A stretch of 64,000 nucleotides of DNA from Stercorarius parasiticus (Eukaryota; Chordata; Aves; Charadriiformes; Stercorariidae): positions 513,219-577,218 of the forward strand of contig VWZL01001304.1 in the NCBI GenBank assembly GCA_013396915.1. Reading direction: 5' to 3'. The notes under the pieces were generated by a model. The model was not told the origin of the DNA. It saw only the letters and a program-made list of their open reading frames with translations, and made no database searches. Every line of letters starts with the position of its first letter. The first letter of the stretch is position 1. Shown here piece by piece: positions 1-13,926 of this stretch. A program made the translations under genes and the position numbers.

Positions 1-335
1 ATATAAAAATATGTATTATATATATCTATAGTAATAATTATATATAAAGAATAATAAATTAATCATACAACCGATACTATCATTTGTATATCTATAAAAT
101 CTGTGTGTATATAGGTAGTGGACTTTCCAGGACAATTAGACTTCAGAACCTTCTGCCTGTATGATATATATGGTCACAGAAAATTCCTCAGTTTGAACAC
201 TGAAAAACATCTAATGCTAATATTTTAAATCCACAATTTCTTTTTTCTCATTCTGACTGCCAGAGTATATTTTCATGTCCTGTATTCTGACCTGTTTTCT
301 CTAAAACCTGTTCTAATTTAGGATTGATTCAAGCT
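1..335. other. AT-rich non-coding sequence
   Basis: The first 60 bases are almost pure A/T with TATATA runs. The rest is AT-rich unique sequence up to the start of the duplicated block. I see no gene or recognisable repeat in it. Confidence 0.6.
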
Positions 336-938
336 GTTATAAAATAGCAAATGATACTACTTACATCAGCACGGCCATTCCCAACTGAAAATATGAATAT
401 TACCCAATACAAAAATAGTACTATTTTTTACCTGTTGAACTCAAAACAGTTTGTTATATGTTATGTAAAAATATATATTCATTTTTTATAGCTGGATACC
501 TGAGATCTAGTGATTAGATTTTGTTTATTGTAATGTTGTTGATTGGCTATCATCAGAGATAACCATTACCTGTGTTAATGCAATATGTTTTTCTTAGATA
601 GGTCTAAAATTCTGCATTAAAATTCTAGTGGGAGGAAAAGTAGAGGAATTTGGAAGTTTCTTTGGTTTATTTTTAATTTATTTTAAAGGAATATTTCAAA
701 TGTTCATATAATGATATGAGATAGAATGTTGTAACTTCTTTGATGTAAGTGCAGATAATTCCAACTATCTGTTGTATGATTCTTCTATAATTATTCTTAC
801 TCTCAGTTGATTTCATGCCCACAAATCTCTTGCAGATTGTCTAACCATATTGGTGATCAAATTTACAAGTACAATGTGTGTGAGGAGTGGTGAGATTTTT
901 TGTTAACATCAGTGGTAGTGCCATTATTATGCTACCTT
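336..938 (+). repeat. Duplicated block, copy A (probable contig end)
   Basis: This 603-bp block recurs at 1125-1727 at a constant offset of 789 bases. I saw no indel and no substitution on reading the two copies side by side. It ends directly at an N (939). Perfect identity plus an N at the boundary fits the 3' end of one contig being repeated as the 5' start of a later contig. A genuine recent tandem duplication is possible but less likely. Confidence 0.93.
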
Positions 939-1124
939 NTTCTTCATATAATTTTTTTCTATGCTTTATTTGTATATTTTTGATGTTCCTTGTATAGTAC
1001 TCCTGAAAACAGTTACATTTGCCACTTGATCCCAGTAATTACCTTCTCTTAGTGATCTAATCACATACGTGATTAATATCAGGCAATTCGGTCTGAATAT
1101 TTTAATATATTTAATTAATTATAN
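939..1124. other. N-bounded small insert between duplicate copies
   Basis: Single N characters at 939 and 1124 enclose 184 bases of AT-rich sequence. It reads as a small contig placed between two overlapping larger contigs. I found no second copy of these 184 bases in the window, so their true position is uncertain. Confidence 0.8.
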
Positions 1125-1727
1125 GTTATAAAATAGCAAATGATACTACTTACATCAGCACGGCCATTCCCAACTGAAAATATGAATATTACCCAATACA
1201 AAAATAGTACTATTTTTTACCTGTTGAACTCAAAACAGTTTGTTATATGTTATGTAAAAATATATATTCATTTTTTATAGCTGGATACCTGAGATCTAGT
1301 GATTAGATTTTGTTTATTGTAATGTTGTTGATTGGCTATCATCAGAGATAACCATTACCTGTGTTAATGCAATATGTTTTTCTTAGATAGGTCTAAAATT
1401 CTGCATTAAAATTCTAGTGGGAGGAAAAGTAGAGGAATTTGGAAGTTTCTTTGGTTTATTTTTAATTTATTTTAAAGGAATATTTCAAATGTTCATATAA
1501 TGATATGAGATAGAATGTTGTAACTTCTTTGATGTAAGTGCAGATAATTCCAACTATCTGTTGTATGATTCTTCTATAATTATTCTTACTCTCAGTTGAT
1601 TTCATGCCCACAAATCTCTTGCAGATTGTCTAACCATATTGGTGATCAAATTTACAAGTACAATGTGTGTGAGGAGTGGTGAGATTTTTTGTTAACATCA
1701 GTGGTAGTGCCATTATTATGCTACCTT
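1125..1727 (+). repeat. Duplicated block, copy B (probable contig start)
   Basis: This is the second copy of 336-938. It begins directly after the N at 1124 and runs on without interruption into unique sequence at 1728. If the duplication is an artefact, the real chromosome goes from 938 straight to 1728, and the window is inflated here by 789 bases. Confidence 0.93.
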
Positions 1728-3342
1728 TGCTCTCGACCAGTGATATAAAAATAATAACTTGTTTTGAAAAAGATATTTCTGAAGATTTATCGACCATAGA
1801 GCTTTCCGTAGTATTTTCTTTCATCTTGGCTTTGGAGACTCAAGGCTAAGATAATGCTGTCTTCCATAACAGCAATGAAAACACCTGGCAGATTATTTGT
1901 AATTCTAATCAGTTTTTAAACTATTGGCCTTCATTACACAGCCCACAGAGTGCTTGTGGCCCACAACATGTATAATTGTAACCCACCATAAATTAGTAGC
2001 ATGGCCTCTATAATTTAGTGTTGGAGAAGCTATTGTTTATCCAAAAGAACATTGTTCTTGTGAAAAGATGAGCTACTTCTAATATGTATACTAATTACTG
2101 AAAATTATTGTATGACAATTGGATGTCCTCAGCCAGTCCTGACAAAGAAATACTGTCAAGTTGTCAGCTCATAAACCTACTCCTTGGAGCTGAGGCACTG
2201 GCAATAAGTAAGCTTATGTTTTGAATAAAAGTTGAGTGTCTCTAAAGATGTGTTTCTGTTTCACTTCCCTTTTCTCATCTAGTGCATTGTGTAGGAAAAT
2301 GAGCATGGATAATAAGAACTTCTGCTAATTTAAAAACACTGGTGTAATTGTATGGAGTAAATATTTGAAGATAACACTATAATTTATTTCTCTTACAAGC
2401 ACTATAAGTAAGAACTGAAAAGATTGTCAGCTGTCCCTAATGGCAGATTTTCTTCAGTTTTAGAGATTTCACAGGTTTGATGAATCTCCCTAGCAGCAGA
2501 AGATATTTTCAGCTGTGGTGGGGATAATTATTAAATACTTTGGCTCTACATATGTATGCATGACCACTCTGAGCTACTACAGATGTGACAAAGTTCTTCA
2601 GAGTATAAATCTGATGTATTTTTTTGTTATTTATGTCAGTCAGGGATTCCTGTATTGAATGTATTACATATTTGCATATGCAATTAAGACAAAATATTAA
2701 TTTTAAATTGAAATGAAAGCAGTTCCAGTTTGCTCTACCAATTGGCTTTCAAGGTTTTACAGCAGAATGTAGATTTGGTTTATGGGTAGGTGCAACAGGC
2801 TGTTTTAAGTGTTCTAACTGTTGATTGGAGAAAGGTGTAGCAAAGCTGCTCTTTTGACTTTAGCAAAGTTTGCCCAGAAGGATTAAGAGAGAATGAGAAC
2901 TATCTGTTTAATTTTTGGAAGCTGAATTATACCTTTGTTGCTCAATTTTGAATTGTGGCATTTCTTCATTGTAGTAATGCAGTAGTGACCAACTTAAGAG
3001 AGGGAGTGAGTCAATTTGTGGGGAAGGATACTGCGTTCCCAGCCTGTTACGTGCATAAGTATATAAAATTCAGAATGCCTGTTGTATCATTGCATGCTCA
3101 CCAGTTATGTGATACGAGGTCTCTGACTTTTGACCATCATGAATGCATTTCTGCTGATGGGATAGGAGACCGACTGTGAGGCTACTGGGAAGTAAAGTAG
3201 CAGGGGGTAGGCTGTCAGATCACTTCATGTCGCCTGCAGTTAAGGAGCATATGAAGCAAGTGTTAGGAAGGTGCCATGTTGCCAGAGTGGTTGGTGCTAA
3301 AACATCTTTGCAGTCAAGACGGAGGATGTGACTCCCCAGGCT
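1728..3342. other. Non-coding sequence, nothing recognised
   Basis: AT-rich unique sequence. The open frames here are short, lack splice-site support and show no recognisable protein motif. I see no repeat. Confidence 0.5.
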
Positions 3343-3470
3343 TAAAATCACAGACTCGTTCAGGTTTGAAAAGACCTTGCGAGGTCTGTGGTGCAACCTC
3401 CCGCACGAAACAGGTCAACACGGAATTCAAACCAAATTGCTTCTCCCTGGACCTTGTTTCTTTCTACATC
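3343..3470 (-). mobile_element. Diverged CR1 LINE 3'-end relic, minus strand
   Basis: The segment starts with the reverse-complement signature of a CR1 3' end: AAAATCACAGA, then CAGGTTTGAAAAGACCTT, then a GTGCAACCTCC stretch. These correspond to the bird CR1 minus-strand pattern of AATCACAGAATCA, GGTTGGAAAAGACCTT and GTCCAACCTCC. Homology fades after about 3440, so the right edge is approximate. Divergence is much greater than in the other CR1 copies here, which suggests an old insertion. Several short frames across it are chance readings of repeat sequence. Confidence 0.6.
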
Positions 3471-3806
3471 TTTATGAATGTCAATTTGTAACTCTCAAAA
3501 AACCCAGCCTTCTATTTTCCTACGCCACAGGGCAATGTGCATTGGGTACGATTGAATATAAAACTCCGAGGACGTTAACTGGATCTGTAGGTGCAGAAAA
3601 CTTTACTTAATTTAAAGTAGCATAGATATTTCAAAGGCTGACTTAAGCATTATACAGGCACTTGCATATTATGCTGTGTATAGCTCAAAATAAATAATAT
3701 GAAAATAATGGGCTCCTGATTTCTCTTTTTGTTACATCGTTTATTTTATGTTATTGCTTGGCACAGTTAAAGAATATTGCTAGTATGAGATCGCATATGT
3801 TTTCAC

Positions 3807-3829
3807 AGTTTGAAAATTTTTTTCAAACT
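3807..3829. repeat. Short inverted repeat, 10-bp arms
   Basis: AGTTTGAAAA at 3807-3816 and TTTTCAAACT at 3820-3829 are perfect reverse complements separated by TTT. The sequence is AT-rich, so a chance hairpin is likely. Confidence 0.7.
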
Positions 3830-4713
3830 TTTAATAAATGCTGATGTTAACTTCCTGAGGTTTTCTTTGTATTGTCCAGTATTTAAAACAATTAGTATTT
3901 TGCATTGACTTTATAGGGGACAGATATGTAAAGTAAGACAAACTTGGGAAAGCAAAATAAAATCACAAATGACATTTAGTGGGAAAACCATGAAAGGGAA
4001 TTGTCTTTAATTAGTTCACAGTTGGAGATTTGTTCATACTGCTTATTTTAGTTAAGTCTTTCATTGGGGAGAGAAGAACTATTTAACTTTCAGGATCCTT
4101 GGAGGGGAGAGGGCCTTGAAACACTTACCGTATATATCTCTCAGACATGCCTTCCAACATATCCTTTCATTTTTTTCTGTAGGCGCACTATACTATCTAT
4201 AAATGGATAAATTGTTATTTTTAATCTATAACGGTTACCATTTGTGCTGAAATTCATTTGGATTATTCTCAAAATAGTGCTACAGGAGATAACTTTAATG
4301 TCCATGTCTCCCTGCTGTTACACTGAGAAACAAAGGTTTTATAGCATTGGAACGTGTACTCTTGGCTTAGTGTGGTTTGGAGTATTTGCTTCTAGGTCAG
4401 CATTCTAAGATATCCATCCTTAAAATCAGCTGTTAATGCCGTCTTTCATGTCTATCAAATAAAATACCTCTGTTTCTAAATAGGCAAAGACACTTTGCTC
4501 CAAAACAGAGAGATTCTGCTCTGTCTTGTATGAGATGAAGTCCAAAACCTCATCTAAAAAGCCGAACACTCGTTTCCTGGTAGCTGTCTTGTCACATCCA
4601 CACATTCAATACTGAGAAACTCAGAAGCCACAGCCACAGTTCTTTCTTCGCGTAGGCAGGAAAGGAGTTCTTATTGCTTATTGCTCAATGTACTTTTACA
4701 TCTTTTTTTTTTT

Positions 4714-4733
4714 CATCAGAAATTTTTCTGATG
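4714..4733. repeat. Short inverted repeat, 9-bp arms
   Basis: CATCAGAAA at 4714-4722 and TTTCTGATG at 4725-4733 are perfect complements with a two-base spacer. They follow a T-rich tract. No function is apparent. Confidence 0.7.
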
Positions 4734-5048
4734 TGGCAGGGCAGTATTAATGGAAAGCTGGTTTACATGAGTTGAAGTTATGAAGAATAATAGAATTTGA
4801 AAAATAGCACATTATTAGTAAGCTTGCTTAGTCAATTAGGAACTGGTAGGTGTGGTATGTGCTGTTGGGGTAAATATTTATATGCCATTGTATCCAAGAG
4901 TTAGTTACTGGTAGCAGTAAGTTGTTTAGTTGTTCTTAAATAGATTGTTTTTAAATATTTCCTTTAGATTGCTGATTGTTATGAAGTTGAAAAACTTGTT
5001 CCATTTTTCCACTCCTTTTTGCTAAATTAAACCCTGACCACATCTTAG

Positions 5049-5078
5049 AATATTTATTTGCACCTGCAAATAAATATT
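5049..5078. repeat. Near-perfect palindrome, 14-bp arms and 2-base spacer
   Basis: The left arm AATATTTATTTGCA (5049-5062) and right arm TGCAAATAAATATT (5065-5078) are exact reverse complements around CC. The centre reads CACCTG, an E-box of the ZEB/SNAI type, flanked by two inward ATTTGCA motifs that resemble octamer half-sites. This is the longest perfect short-spacer palindrome I noticed in the window. Confidence 0.85.
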
Positions 5079-8000
5079 TACTTCTCTGCTGAGAATAGAA
5101 ATGTCATTTTGCTCAGTGTGCCTTCCTTAAAACTATCCAAGATGAAAATGGGTTACCAAGATAGAAATTATTCTAATTCTGCTTCACTGACGGATGTCCC
5201 TCTGTGATGACTAGTATATTGAAAGACTGGAAATCTTGATTTTTATTCTTGACATGATACTTAATGACATGGATTTTAAAGTCACTTTAACTTTTCATCT
5301 CACTATCTTAACTGATCCTTCCTCTCTTAATATTTTTTGAGATTTATTATTCTTTTGAAAACATAAAAAAATTCAAAAAAAGATTGTATATTCAGAGAAC
5401 ACCATCATGGATCATTTTCAGGCTTTCAGTGATGATCTTATGGATCCCACAGGAGCAAGAAATATTTGTAGTAAAGATAAACATTTATCTTGTACCTACA
5501 GTTCTAGATATGAAGCTCAAAGTATCTTAAGGAGAATTTTATTGGTCTTTAGCTTTCCCTTTGTTGTAACCAATTTTGATACTATTTTTGATACAATGAA
5601 TGTAGAACCACAGTATACATATGAAGGCAAGGTTTAATACTAATATTCTATCTTGACAGCAGCGATAAAAACTGGGAGGCTATGCCTCATTGTTTAGTGA
5701 CAAAATTAATGACTATTATTATCCATCTTTCTATTCACCTTTCTTTGCATCTACATCTTGAGTACTTTGAACTGAAATTTAAACTAAAAAATTAGACATT
5801 ACACAGAGGCATAAAAATATTTTCTAACAAGTTCTGGAATGTAATTTTAACATATTAGACATTTAGTTTGAATTATTTTTTAAAATATGAAAAGGGTACT
5901 TGAGTGGGGGGAGAGAAACACCACCTGTAGCTCTCATGATGTGATAGATGAGATTTCAACGATCTAAATTATTGATATCACTGGTTTTGTAAATAACCAG
6001 AAGTCCATAATGTCAACATCCACAGGTATTAACCAGGGATGATAAATGCCTTCACTTTTAGTAACTTGACAAATCTTGTATTCTTCTAATCTGTACACTG
6101 CTATAGAATAGAACCATTCAAGAATCTCCCTTTCAGCTTTAAATGGCTAGCTGAAGATGGCTACAGGTCTTGGTACCACTTCAGTTAAGGAAAATCCATG
6201 TTTAGTTAAGGGTCCTTTTGATTCTTTGGTGTGTAAGAAGTTGTGTTACTTTTTTTCTTTAGAATGCTGTGATGTATTCTAACGTACTAAATCCATCAAC
6301 ATAAAATATATTTGATTATGTGATGTCTTTTAGCCTATGGTGAATTTGAACTTTGATAGAATTTTTGCTAGAAATGTCACATCTTACACCACCCTTTCAC
6401 TGATTTGGTTTTATCTTCCATTTTTTCACTTATTAATGGTAAGAATTGGAGGCTCTGTGTTAAAATGATAAAGTTAGTGACAACTGAAGAAGAGAACTCT
6501 TGCAAAAAAATACAGAAAATGTAAGAAAATATATGTAATTTTGTTCTTATAATTAGATTGCAGTTATTTGATGGGCTAGTACAGAGGGTAGAAGGTACCC
6601 CATTTACAGATTCTGAGCAATAGGATCTGTACCTAAAATTAGGTAGGAGTTGGGCATGTCGGGGGATATTTTCAGTCCCTAGCATAGGACAGAGAGGGGG
6701 CTAGTCCATCACTTTATATCAAGACTCTCAAGAGTGTTTCCAAGAAAATAATTATTCTGCTGTTCTTATCTGTCTTTTGAGAGAGTCTTTTCTGTTTGTG
6801 GGTTATGGAAGCATTTTAAAGAGACTAAACTTCTGTGTTATAAAGTTAACCATTATGAATATTCTCACAAATGCTAAGTGCTCTTTTGACCAATAAATCA
6901 TAGCCATGCCCACATGTGGGAAATTCCTTGAGAATCCCAAAACACAAGGCAGCCTTTTGTGGCAGCTACTTGAATAAATAGGATTAATAGATATTGCTTG
7001 TTCAAGTGCTTCAAGTAGCGTCTGTACTTTGTTGCAGTCCATAGCCACTATCTCAACCTACCATGAATGCTCTCCCCAGTTTTTCTCTTAGTTTTCTCAG
7101 AATAGGTATGAACCCCCTCTTCCACAAGAATTAAGCAGCATAAAGAGGAGTATTTTGAATTAAAGCACAGAACCAAAAGTCAGGATAAATTTCTTCTTTC
7201 TCTGATACTGGTTTTCCTTGGCGTGTTGCACGTAATTTGGGTGTACATATTGTTATTAAAATTACCAGAGTGTTAAGGAGGTGCCATATAAATTGAGCTA
7301 GATAGAGTGTAGTGAACTACTGGGGACAGGAAAATTACTTTTGTGTTAATATGGTATTTTTATACTAGTTGTTTCTCAAGATATGTGATTTTTGAAGTCT
7401 TGTAATAAAACAAAGGAGGTTTTGATGTACAAAGAATGGATTAGGAAACATAATGAATATTGAAAGTCTGTTGAAAGACCCTTCCCTTATGCACTTGTAT
7501 TAGATGCTAAATGTCAGTGAAAATTAGGCTGTCTAAATGAAAAAAATCCCCAAACCTTTAAACATAATTTTGCATTTTTACTAGTGCAAAAGAACAATCT
7601 GTACAGAAAAGAGGCAAGGGAAGGAAATAAAATGAAACACCTATACGATACTGTCTCCAAATATGCTAGAGGTAAGATGGAACACTGTGTACCCAATCTA
7701 CCTTTTAGGGTTCACTTGTATTCACTGACTGCATAATCAAAAAGAGATGTAAATAAAGAACCCTAATCAAACAAATACATTGATCTGCTAGAATCTTACT
7801 CTGACAGGACAAGTGCTTGTTTGAGCTTATCCACAAGCCTCAAAACCCAATTATATTCTGGTTGAATGTCCTGAGGTGGAAGTTAAGAACAGAGTGAAAG
7901 TTTCAGATAGATAGTGACAACGTACATTTGTTATTTTCCCTTTTTTGTAGCTTTGTTTCCAATTCTGTTACCGATTACTCCACTCTGTCCTTTGCTGGGA

Positions 8001-10418
8001 TAAGGTCATTTTATACTTTATTTTTGTCTAGTCATAATTGAGGTTATATAGTGGTCTAACAAACCCCAAATACCAGATTTCTGCAAGAAACTTGAGCTAT
8101 GTGCAGGGTTGATTAATGTACTCTTATAGTACTTGCCACGCAACATGCATCACGGAATTCTTGCAGATAGGTTGCATGATTTTCTGGAGGAAAGCTGACT
8201 CCAGCATCAGCACAGGCAGTACTAGATTCCAAGATTGTGTAAGAGAGTCTTTGCAGATGAAAACAATGTTCTTTGGGCAAATAGCAGTCAGTGGAAACAT
8301 GGCTTTTGTCTGTCTGAATAGGGCTATTAATACATTTTAAACTGTTATAGACAAAGAAATAGGATTATAATGCACGTGTCTGGGAATCTTAGCTAAAAAA
8401 GAGGATAAGAAAGTTCTTCTGGTATATAGCAGATACTGCCTAAATAATTTTGAGGATGTGTTAGAAATAGTGGTTTGGTTCTAATGGTGGTCCTTATTGC
8501 ATAACTTCTATTTGCTTCATTGATATTAACTTATTTTGTTTGACAGTTCGAGGAAGATGTAGATTACTTACGTGGACAGATTACAAATGATATTTATTTA
8601 GATTTCTGAAAATAAGGAATATCTCTGATTTTGTCAGTCAGATTTCTTCCATTCCTTGCTAAGGATCTGGTTTCCAGACAACTCACTTGTCTCTACTGAA
8701 GTAATGTGATTGTATGTATTTCTTTCTCACTATTACATCCTCTACATTAGATCATCAAAACATTTGGTTAATAGGACTTTGTTTGCTCCAAATTGGTTTA
8801 AAAATTCTGAGATTTCAGTCTTGTAATTTCTCCTACCAGCTGATACAGAAGCTCCAGGTTAAAGGGTACCATCAATTCTCTATTCAAACCAAACCTTCAA
8901 CTTCGATAGAGCAGATTTATTGTACGTGATTTAGCTGCAAAACATGAAGTTAGCAAGACATTCAGTAATTGTTTCTGTTCAGTCATAACTCTTTCAAGAG
9001 AAGGACTTAGGCCCTGAAATGGAAGAAGTTTTTCTTATGGATGCTGATTAAAGCCTTGCTTCAGTGATCCTTTAATCTTGGACTGTTTGCTGTCACTTGA
9101 ATTTCTGAACTTTTGTCAAAGTGCTGTAGGCAGCAATACTCACAGATGAGTTAATACTACAAAGATTTTTAGTATTTCTGCATATGAAAAGACAAGATTT
9201 AAAATAAGTTAGTGAGCTAATGCTGCACTTAATACTGCAGTCTTTCCCCAGGAACTCGTCAAAGCAAGGATATAGGAAATGCAACTGGGAGAGGGGCTTG
9301 AATTTCCAGTAGTTGTCACAGGCTTTGATTCTACTGTGGACTTTCCATCCAACACATCAGAGGATTATCTGGGACTTCAAGATGATCCCATAACAGTTAT
9401 TTCCAGACCTTCTGGAATCTCAGCTGAAGGTCTTTCGTCGATTCCTCTGAACTTGCTAGGATACATTGAACAGATTTCTGGGTCATAGTTTGACCTCAAT
9501 GAAACAGATTGTTGTTTCTTGGGATGGCAATTGGAAATCACTGGTGATATATATATATCCAGCATCTATTTCACCTCTTTAATTTAACAAAGGCTAACAT
9601 CCACTGAAATTTCCATAATTTCCAGAGTATTCATACAAGGCACCCTCAACTACATTAGGCAATCTTTACTTTTTTTCTCTTGATGCGAGAATGAGATCAT
9701 TCCTTTAGTGGAAAGCTTTATCATGCATGTTGTAAACCCACCAGGACTGCTCCTGGTTAGATAATGTCTAACATCTGATATGCTATACTACTCTCTCATA
9801 GCTGCCTGGGCCAACTGTAGTTGTTCTATCAAGCATCATCTTTATCACTTGATTGCCATAGCAAAAATGTGAGTTCTAAATCTGTGTCCACACAATACTT
9901 TTTGGTTTGTGTACTTTTCTTTGCTAGCCCCATTAATTCCACTGAATTCTCTTACAAGTTGAGCACGGCACTGGTTGTATTAAAAGAGTCTCTTTCGTGT
10001 CCAGCCATTCCTTATCAGGTTGAATGGTTTTCAGTCTCTTGTGCTAAGTTTGAATGAAGAAAAAATATCTAGAAAGACCGGTTCTTTTTCTACTTACACC
10101 ATTTCAAATGGGCTACAGACTTGGATACTGTGAATTCTATGTGGAATTAAATCTTCTGGTTCAGTAATCCAGGATGTACAGACTTCAGTTCTGGGTAACT
10201 TCTTGATCTATTGATTCCCTCTCTAAATTTTTAAGAATGATTTGTCTCTCTTTGAGTCCAGGCTCTGTCTTTCCCTTCCTAAGAGCTCTTTCTCGTGAGG
10301 ATGGTTTGTTAAATTCATGCCTAGAAAACAGACGTAAGTTTTTCCCTCCATACTACTTCTCTGAAATTTAATGTGGCTATTTACTATATGCCCTTGTGTC
10401 TTACCATTTCCATTACAG

Positions 10419-10467
10419 TTTTTTGTTTGGTTTGGTTTTTTTGTTTTGTTTGGTTTTGTTTTTTTTA
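10419..10467. repeat. T/G low-complexity tract
   Basis: Runs of T interrupted by G or GG (TTTGTTTGGTTTGG pattern) extend for about 49 bases. A minus-strand frame through it gives a Lys/Asn/Thr-rich peptide that is purely a product of the repeat. Confidence 0.75.
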
Positions 10468-13400
10468 TCATGTTGCTTCTACATATTCCTGGCAGAGACA
10501 GTCTCCTGAATTTTAGGCTAAATCATTTTTCCTGTTAGAACAAATTTACCTAGAGGAGAAGAACTTTCCTCCTTTTCTTTCCCATACTTCTCTGCATCTC
10601 AGGTCTTTTCCAAAATAATGTTACAAATATGGCTTACTTAAACTTAGCAGTCTTATCTATTTATCTACTGCTTCCCACCTATGATAGGCTGTTTATCTTT
10701 CATGCTAAGCTTTTAACTTTCAGGAACAGTTAAAATACGACTGTTCTGGTCCCAGGAGATGCAAAACAAATTCCACAGCTTAAACTTTTTCTCCAAGATG
10801 ATATTTTCCCCATATCCCCAAATCCCTCATATGCCCAGGTAACTAGTTCTCAAAAGACCACCTTTCATTTTCATATTTCTAACCCCTAGAAAATGGAGAT
10901 ATAGGATCATCTCAAGTTTCTGCAGCAGGGCTTCTTTCAGAGTGATGCAAACCTCACTGTCTTCTAAAGTCACATTTGAATAAGGCTCTAGAACCTTTTT
11001 TAGAAATGGCAGTGGTAAGCACCTCATTGACAAAGCCATAAAGGCATTGAATAAGGTGAACACAGAACTATTATTCACAAATTGAGCAGCACTGGAGCCA
11101 GTTATCAGTTACTGAACTAGTAGGAGATAGGTTTAAAATTAAGATTTTTTTTAAAGTATTTTTTTTTTATACAATCAGTAATACATTTCTCCATGGACAG
11201 GAGTTTGTGGAGAGTATTAGTGATTCCAAAAGGGATTAAGCAAGTTTGTGGACAATGTTTCCATGAACTGATGCTATACGGAATAGCAGGATGTACCATA
11301 CTCTGTCATGGCCCTAATCCAGTGATTGTGGATGCTGTGGCAGTGGTGGAGTACTTCATTTACAGTGGTAAAGCTCACGTGCTCTCCCTAAATAACATAT
11401 CTTGCTGCCAAGAATACTAGGCTAGAGGAAAAACGTAGTAAACCCCAGTAAAACATTTCTTTTCTTGTCTTTTCTGCTAAGCAGTGAGCACTGGAAAGCA
11501 GTTGTGTCAGGTCGTCTCCTTAGTAGCAGAACTTTCTCAATAGAGAATCTGTAGAATCTCCCTGATTTAGTGCCATTACTTCTGTGCCATTACAGCAACT
11601 TCTTTCCATCAATATAATGTAAACAGAACAACAAACCTTCAATTTTACTGAGGTTTCAGGGAACCTGAAACTGCTTCCCAGCACCCTTTAAATCTGTCTG
11701 TCAGCTCCGTGCCCTTCTCAGGAGTTTCCCAGTCTTTGCTCATTCTGTGAGCTTACTACTGTTGTGTGATTTTTCAGCCTGCTCTAGCCTGTGCTCTAGT
11801 ACTTTCTTCCATCTGACCATGTTCAATGGCTTTCAGGAAAAGGGCATATCCCCCAGTCTTTCTTCAGTAGGCTCCATCTGACCATGGAGCAGCGGCCAGG
11901 ACCAAGGAAAGAGGCAGATCTCCTTTCGTTTCAGCTATCCCCCTGTTTAGGAATCATAGAATACAAAATTCATCATAAACTGTCAACAAAAATAATACTG
12001 CTTTTTATACAAAATGTTCTTTTGATCTCAATAGAAAACAGACAGTCTGTTCTTTAATTTAACGTGTATCATGTATCGTTGTGTCTTCTGTGCACTGCAA
12101 GGTTTTAAAAATTGCCATTATTGGAGATTACTTTAGGTGCAGTAAACTATAGTTAAGGAAGACTATCAGTCTTGCTTCACTTGGCAAATATTGCTGTGTG
12201 GTAACACTTGGCAAATGATAAATTTTAACCAATGACCACTGAATTGGAAGCAGCGTCATAAGGAACAGATTCACAAAATGCAGCCATGTGAGCTTTATAG
12301 GGAAGCAAATTTTAAGTACTCAGTACGTACAAGCAAGTTCAGATGGGAAAAAGATGGAGAAGCTGGCTCGTGAATACGTCATGCAATGAGAAAGGTGGAA
12401 CAGAAGTTGGGAGAGATCTTTTGAATGTTCTATTTTAAATGGAAAAGAAATTCTGTAGGGAAGAACATACATGTATCCAAGATAAAAAGTCAGGATGATT
12501 TTACCTGCTGGAAGGGGTCAGGGAAACAGAGCCTCTTATTGCAAGTGTAATCCAGTATAAACATTCAGGAACTTTCTTTTACTTTGTATGTTAACATACC
12601 AAAACAAACTAACAAAAAAACTCCCAGCAGCCCATACCTGAAACCCAAATCTCTGCTGGGATAAACTGGATTTTTCAATGTACTTTGGTTTGCATTTCTA
12701 AATATTTAAAGTTTGCCTAAATGTGGAAAACTCTGTTTCTTAATTTGTTTCTTCGTTCCTTCTCCCTCACTCTATAAATAATTACTACATTTTTATAGAG
12801 AAGGCTGATATGAGAAGATCTAAACACAATCTTTAGTTGAAGACCACTGCTTTGTAAGAAGTCAGTTGTTCTTATCCCTGGATATGTGACTGGTTTTAAG
12901 CAATTTTTTGAGGTACTAAGCACTGGAAATGTGTATTTTTTATGAACTTAAGCAGAAATTATGAACATTCACAGCTTTCATTGCCTTTTTGGTGGCTGTC
13001 AGACCTCACTTTTACTAAAAATGAGGGCTCTACTCTCTCTGGTCCTGTGATCTTTTAAAAGTCATGATCTGAGGTATCTAGATGAAACTATCTACTGTCC
13101 AAGTACAACTGCAAAATATTAATCATGTTTTAAAGAATGTTAAATACAGGAATTAAGCAAAGAATTTTAATTACATTGCTTAGGAGGTTTCGCTAGGGTT
13201 TTTTTCTAATTTAAAAGGACAAAAATACATATCATTTTATCTACTGTCCTATAAAGAAATTAGTAATACTTTGGAGGACAATAGGACCTGAAAGTGTAAT
13301 GTTTAACTTTGCTTCCATTAGAAAAAAGATCAAATCCTTAATTCTTTTTTTTGGCAGCATGACTTTTTGTAAAAAGTTGTGCACTTGAAATAGATTTTAT

Positions 13401-13926
13401 TTATATATTAAGTCTGTATGAACTTATGAAAAAAAAACCCTGCTACTACTGACAATTTTCAAATATCCTATACTTATTAAGGTAAATTCAGCGTACTTCT
13501 TGGTTTTTTTACTAGAAGAATATTATTTCAAAAGAAAACTAGAAAAACTAGTAGTCACCTTTGCAAATAATAAACTTGTGTAAATTACACATGAACTAAT
13601 ATACTATCAAACATGTAATTGCAGTAGTAATGAGAAAACTATTGTATAGATGTATTTGATATAACTAGAATTAAGATCACATGACTGAGGTTATATAGCT
13701 TAAACACTAAGAGTAGTTTTTTATTGCTTTTTTGAATTGACAATCAAAATCCTAATACATTTTTAATGTTCATCAAGCCAGTTAATTATGCTGTAGGATT
13801 TTTACAACATTGTGTATTCTTATGAAAGAATTGATGAAACTGAAGAAAATAAAAATTTTCATTATTTTGTAGTGAATATGTTATTTAGAAATTTTTGTGA
13901 TGGGACCTTATCCAAATCGTAGTCTT

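Noticed and set aside
9279..9488. 70-codon frame with natural-looking protein composition preceded by TCTTTCCCCAG
   Set aside because: An in-frame TAG lies between the acceptor and the ATG, there is no donor before the stop, and no homology is recognised.
11951..11968. AATCATAGAATACAAAA, CR1-terminus-like
   Set aside because: Single short word with no CR1 sequence following it.
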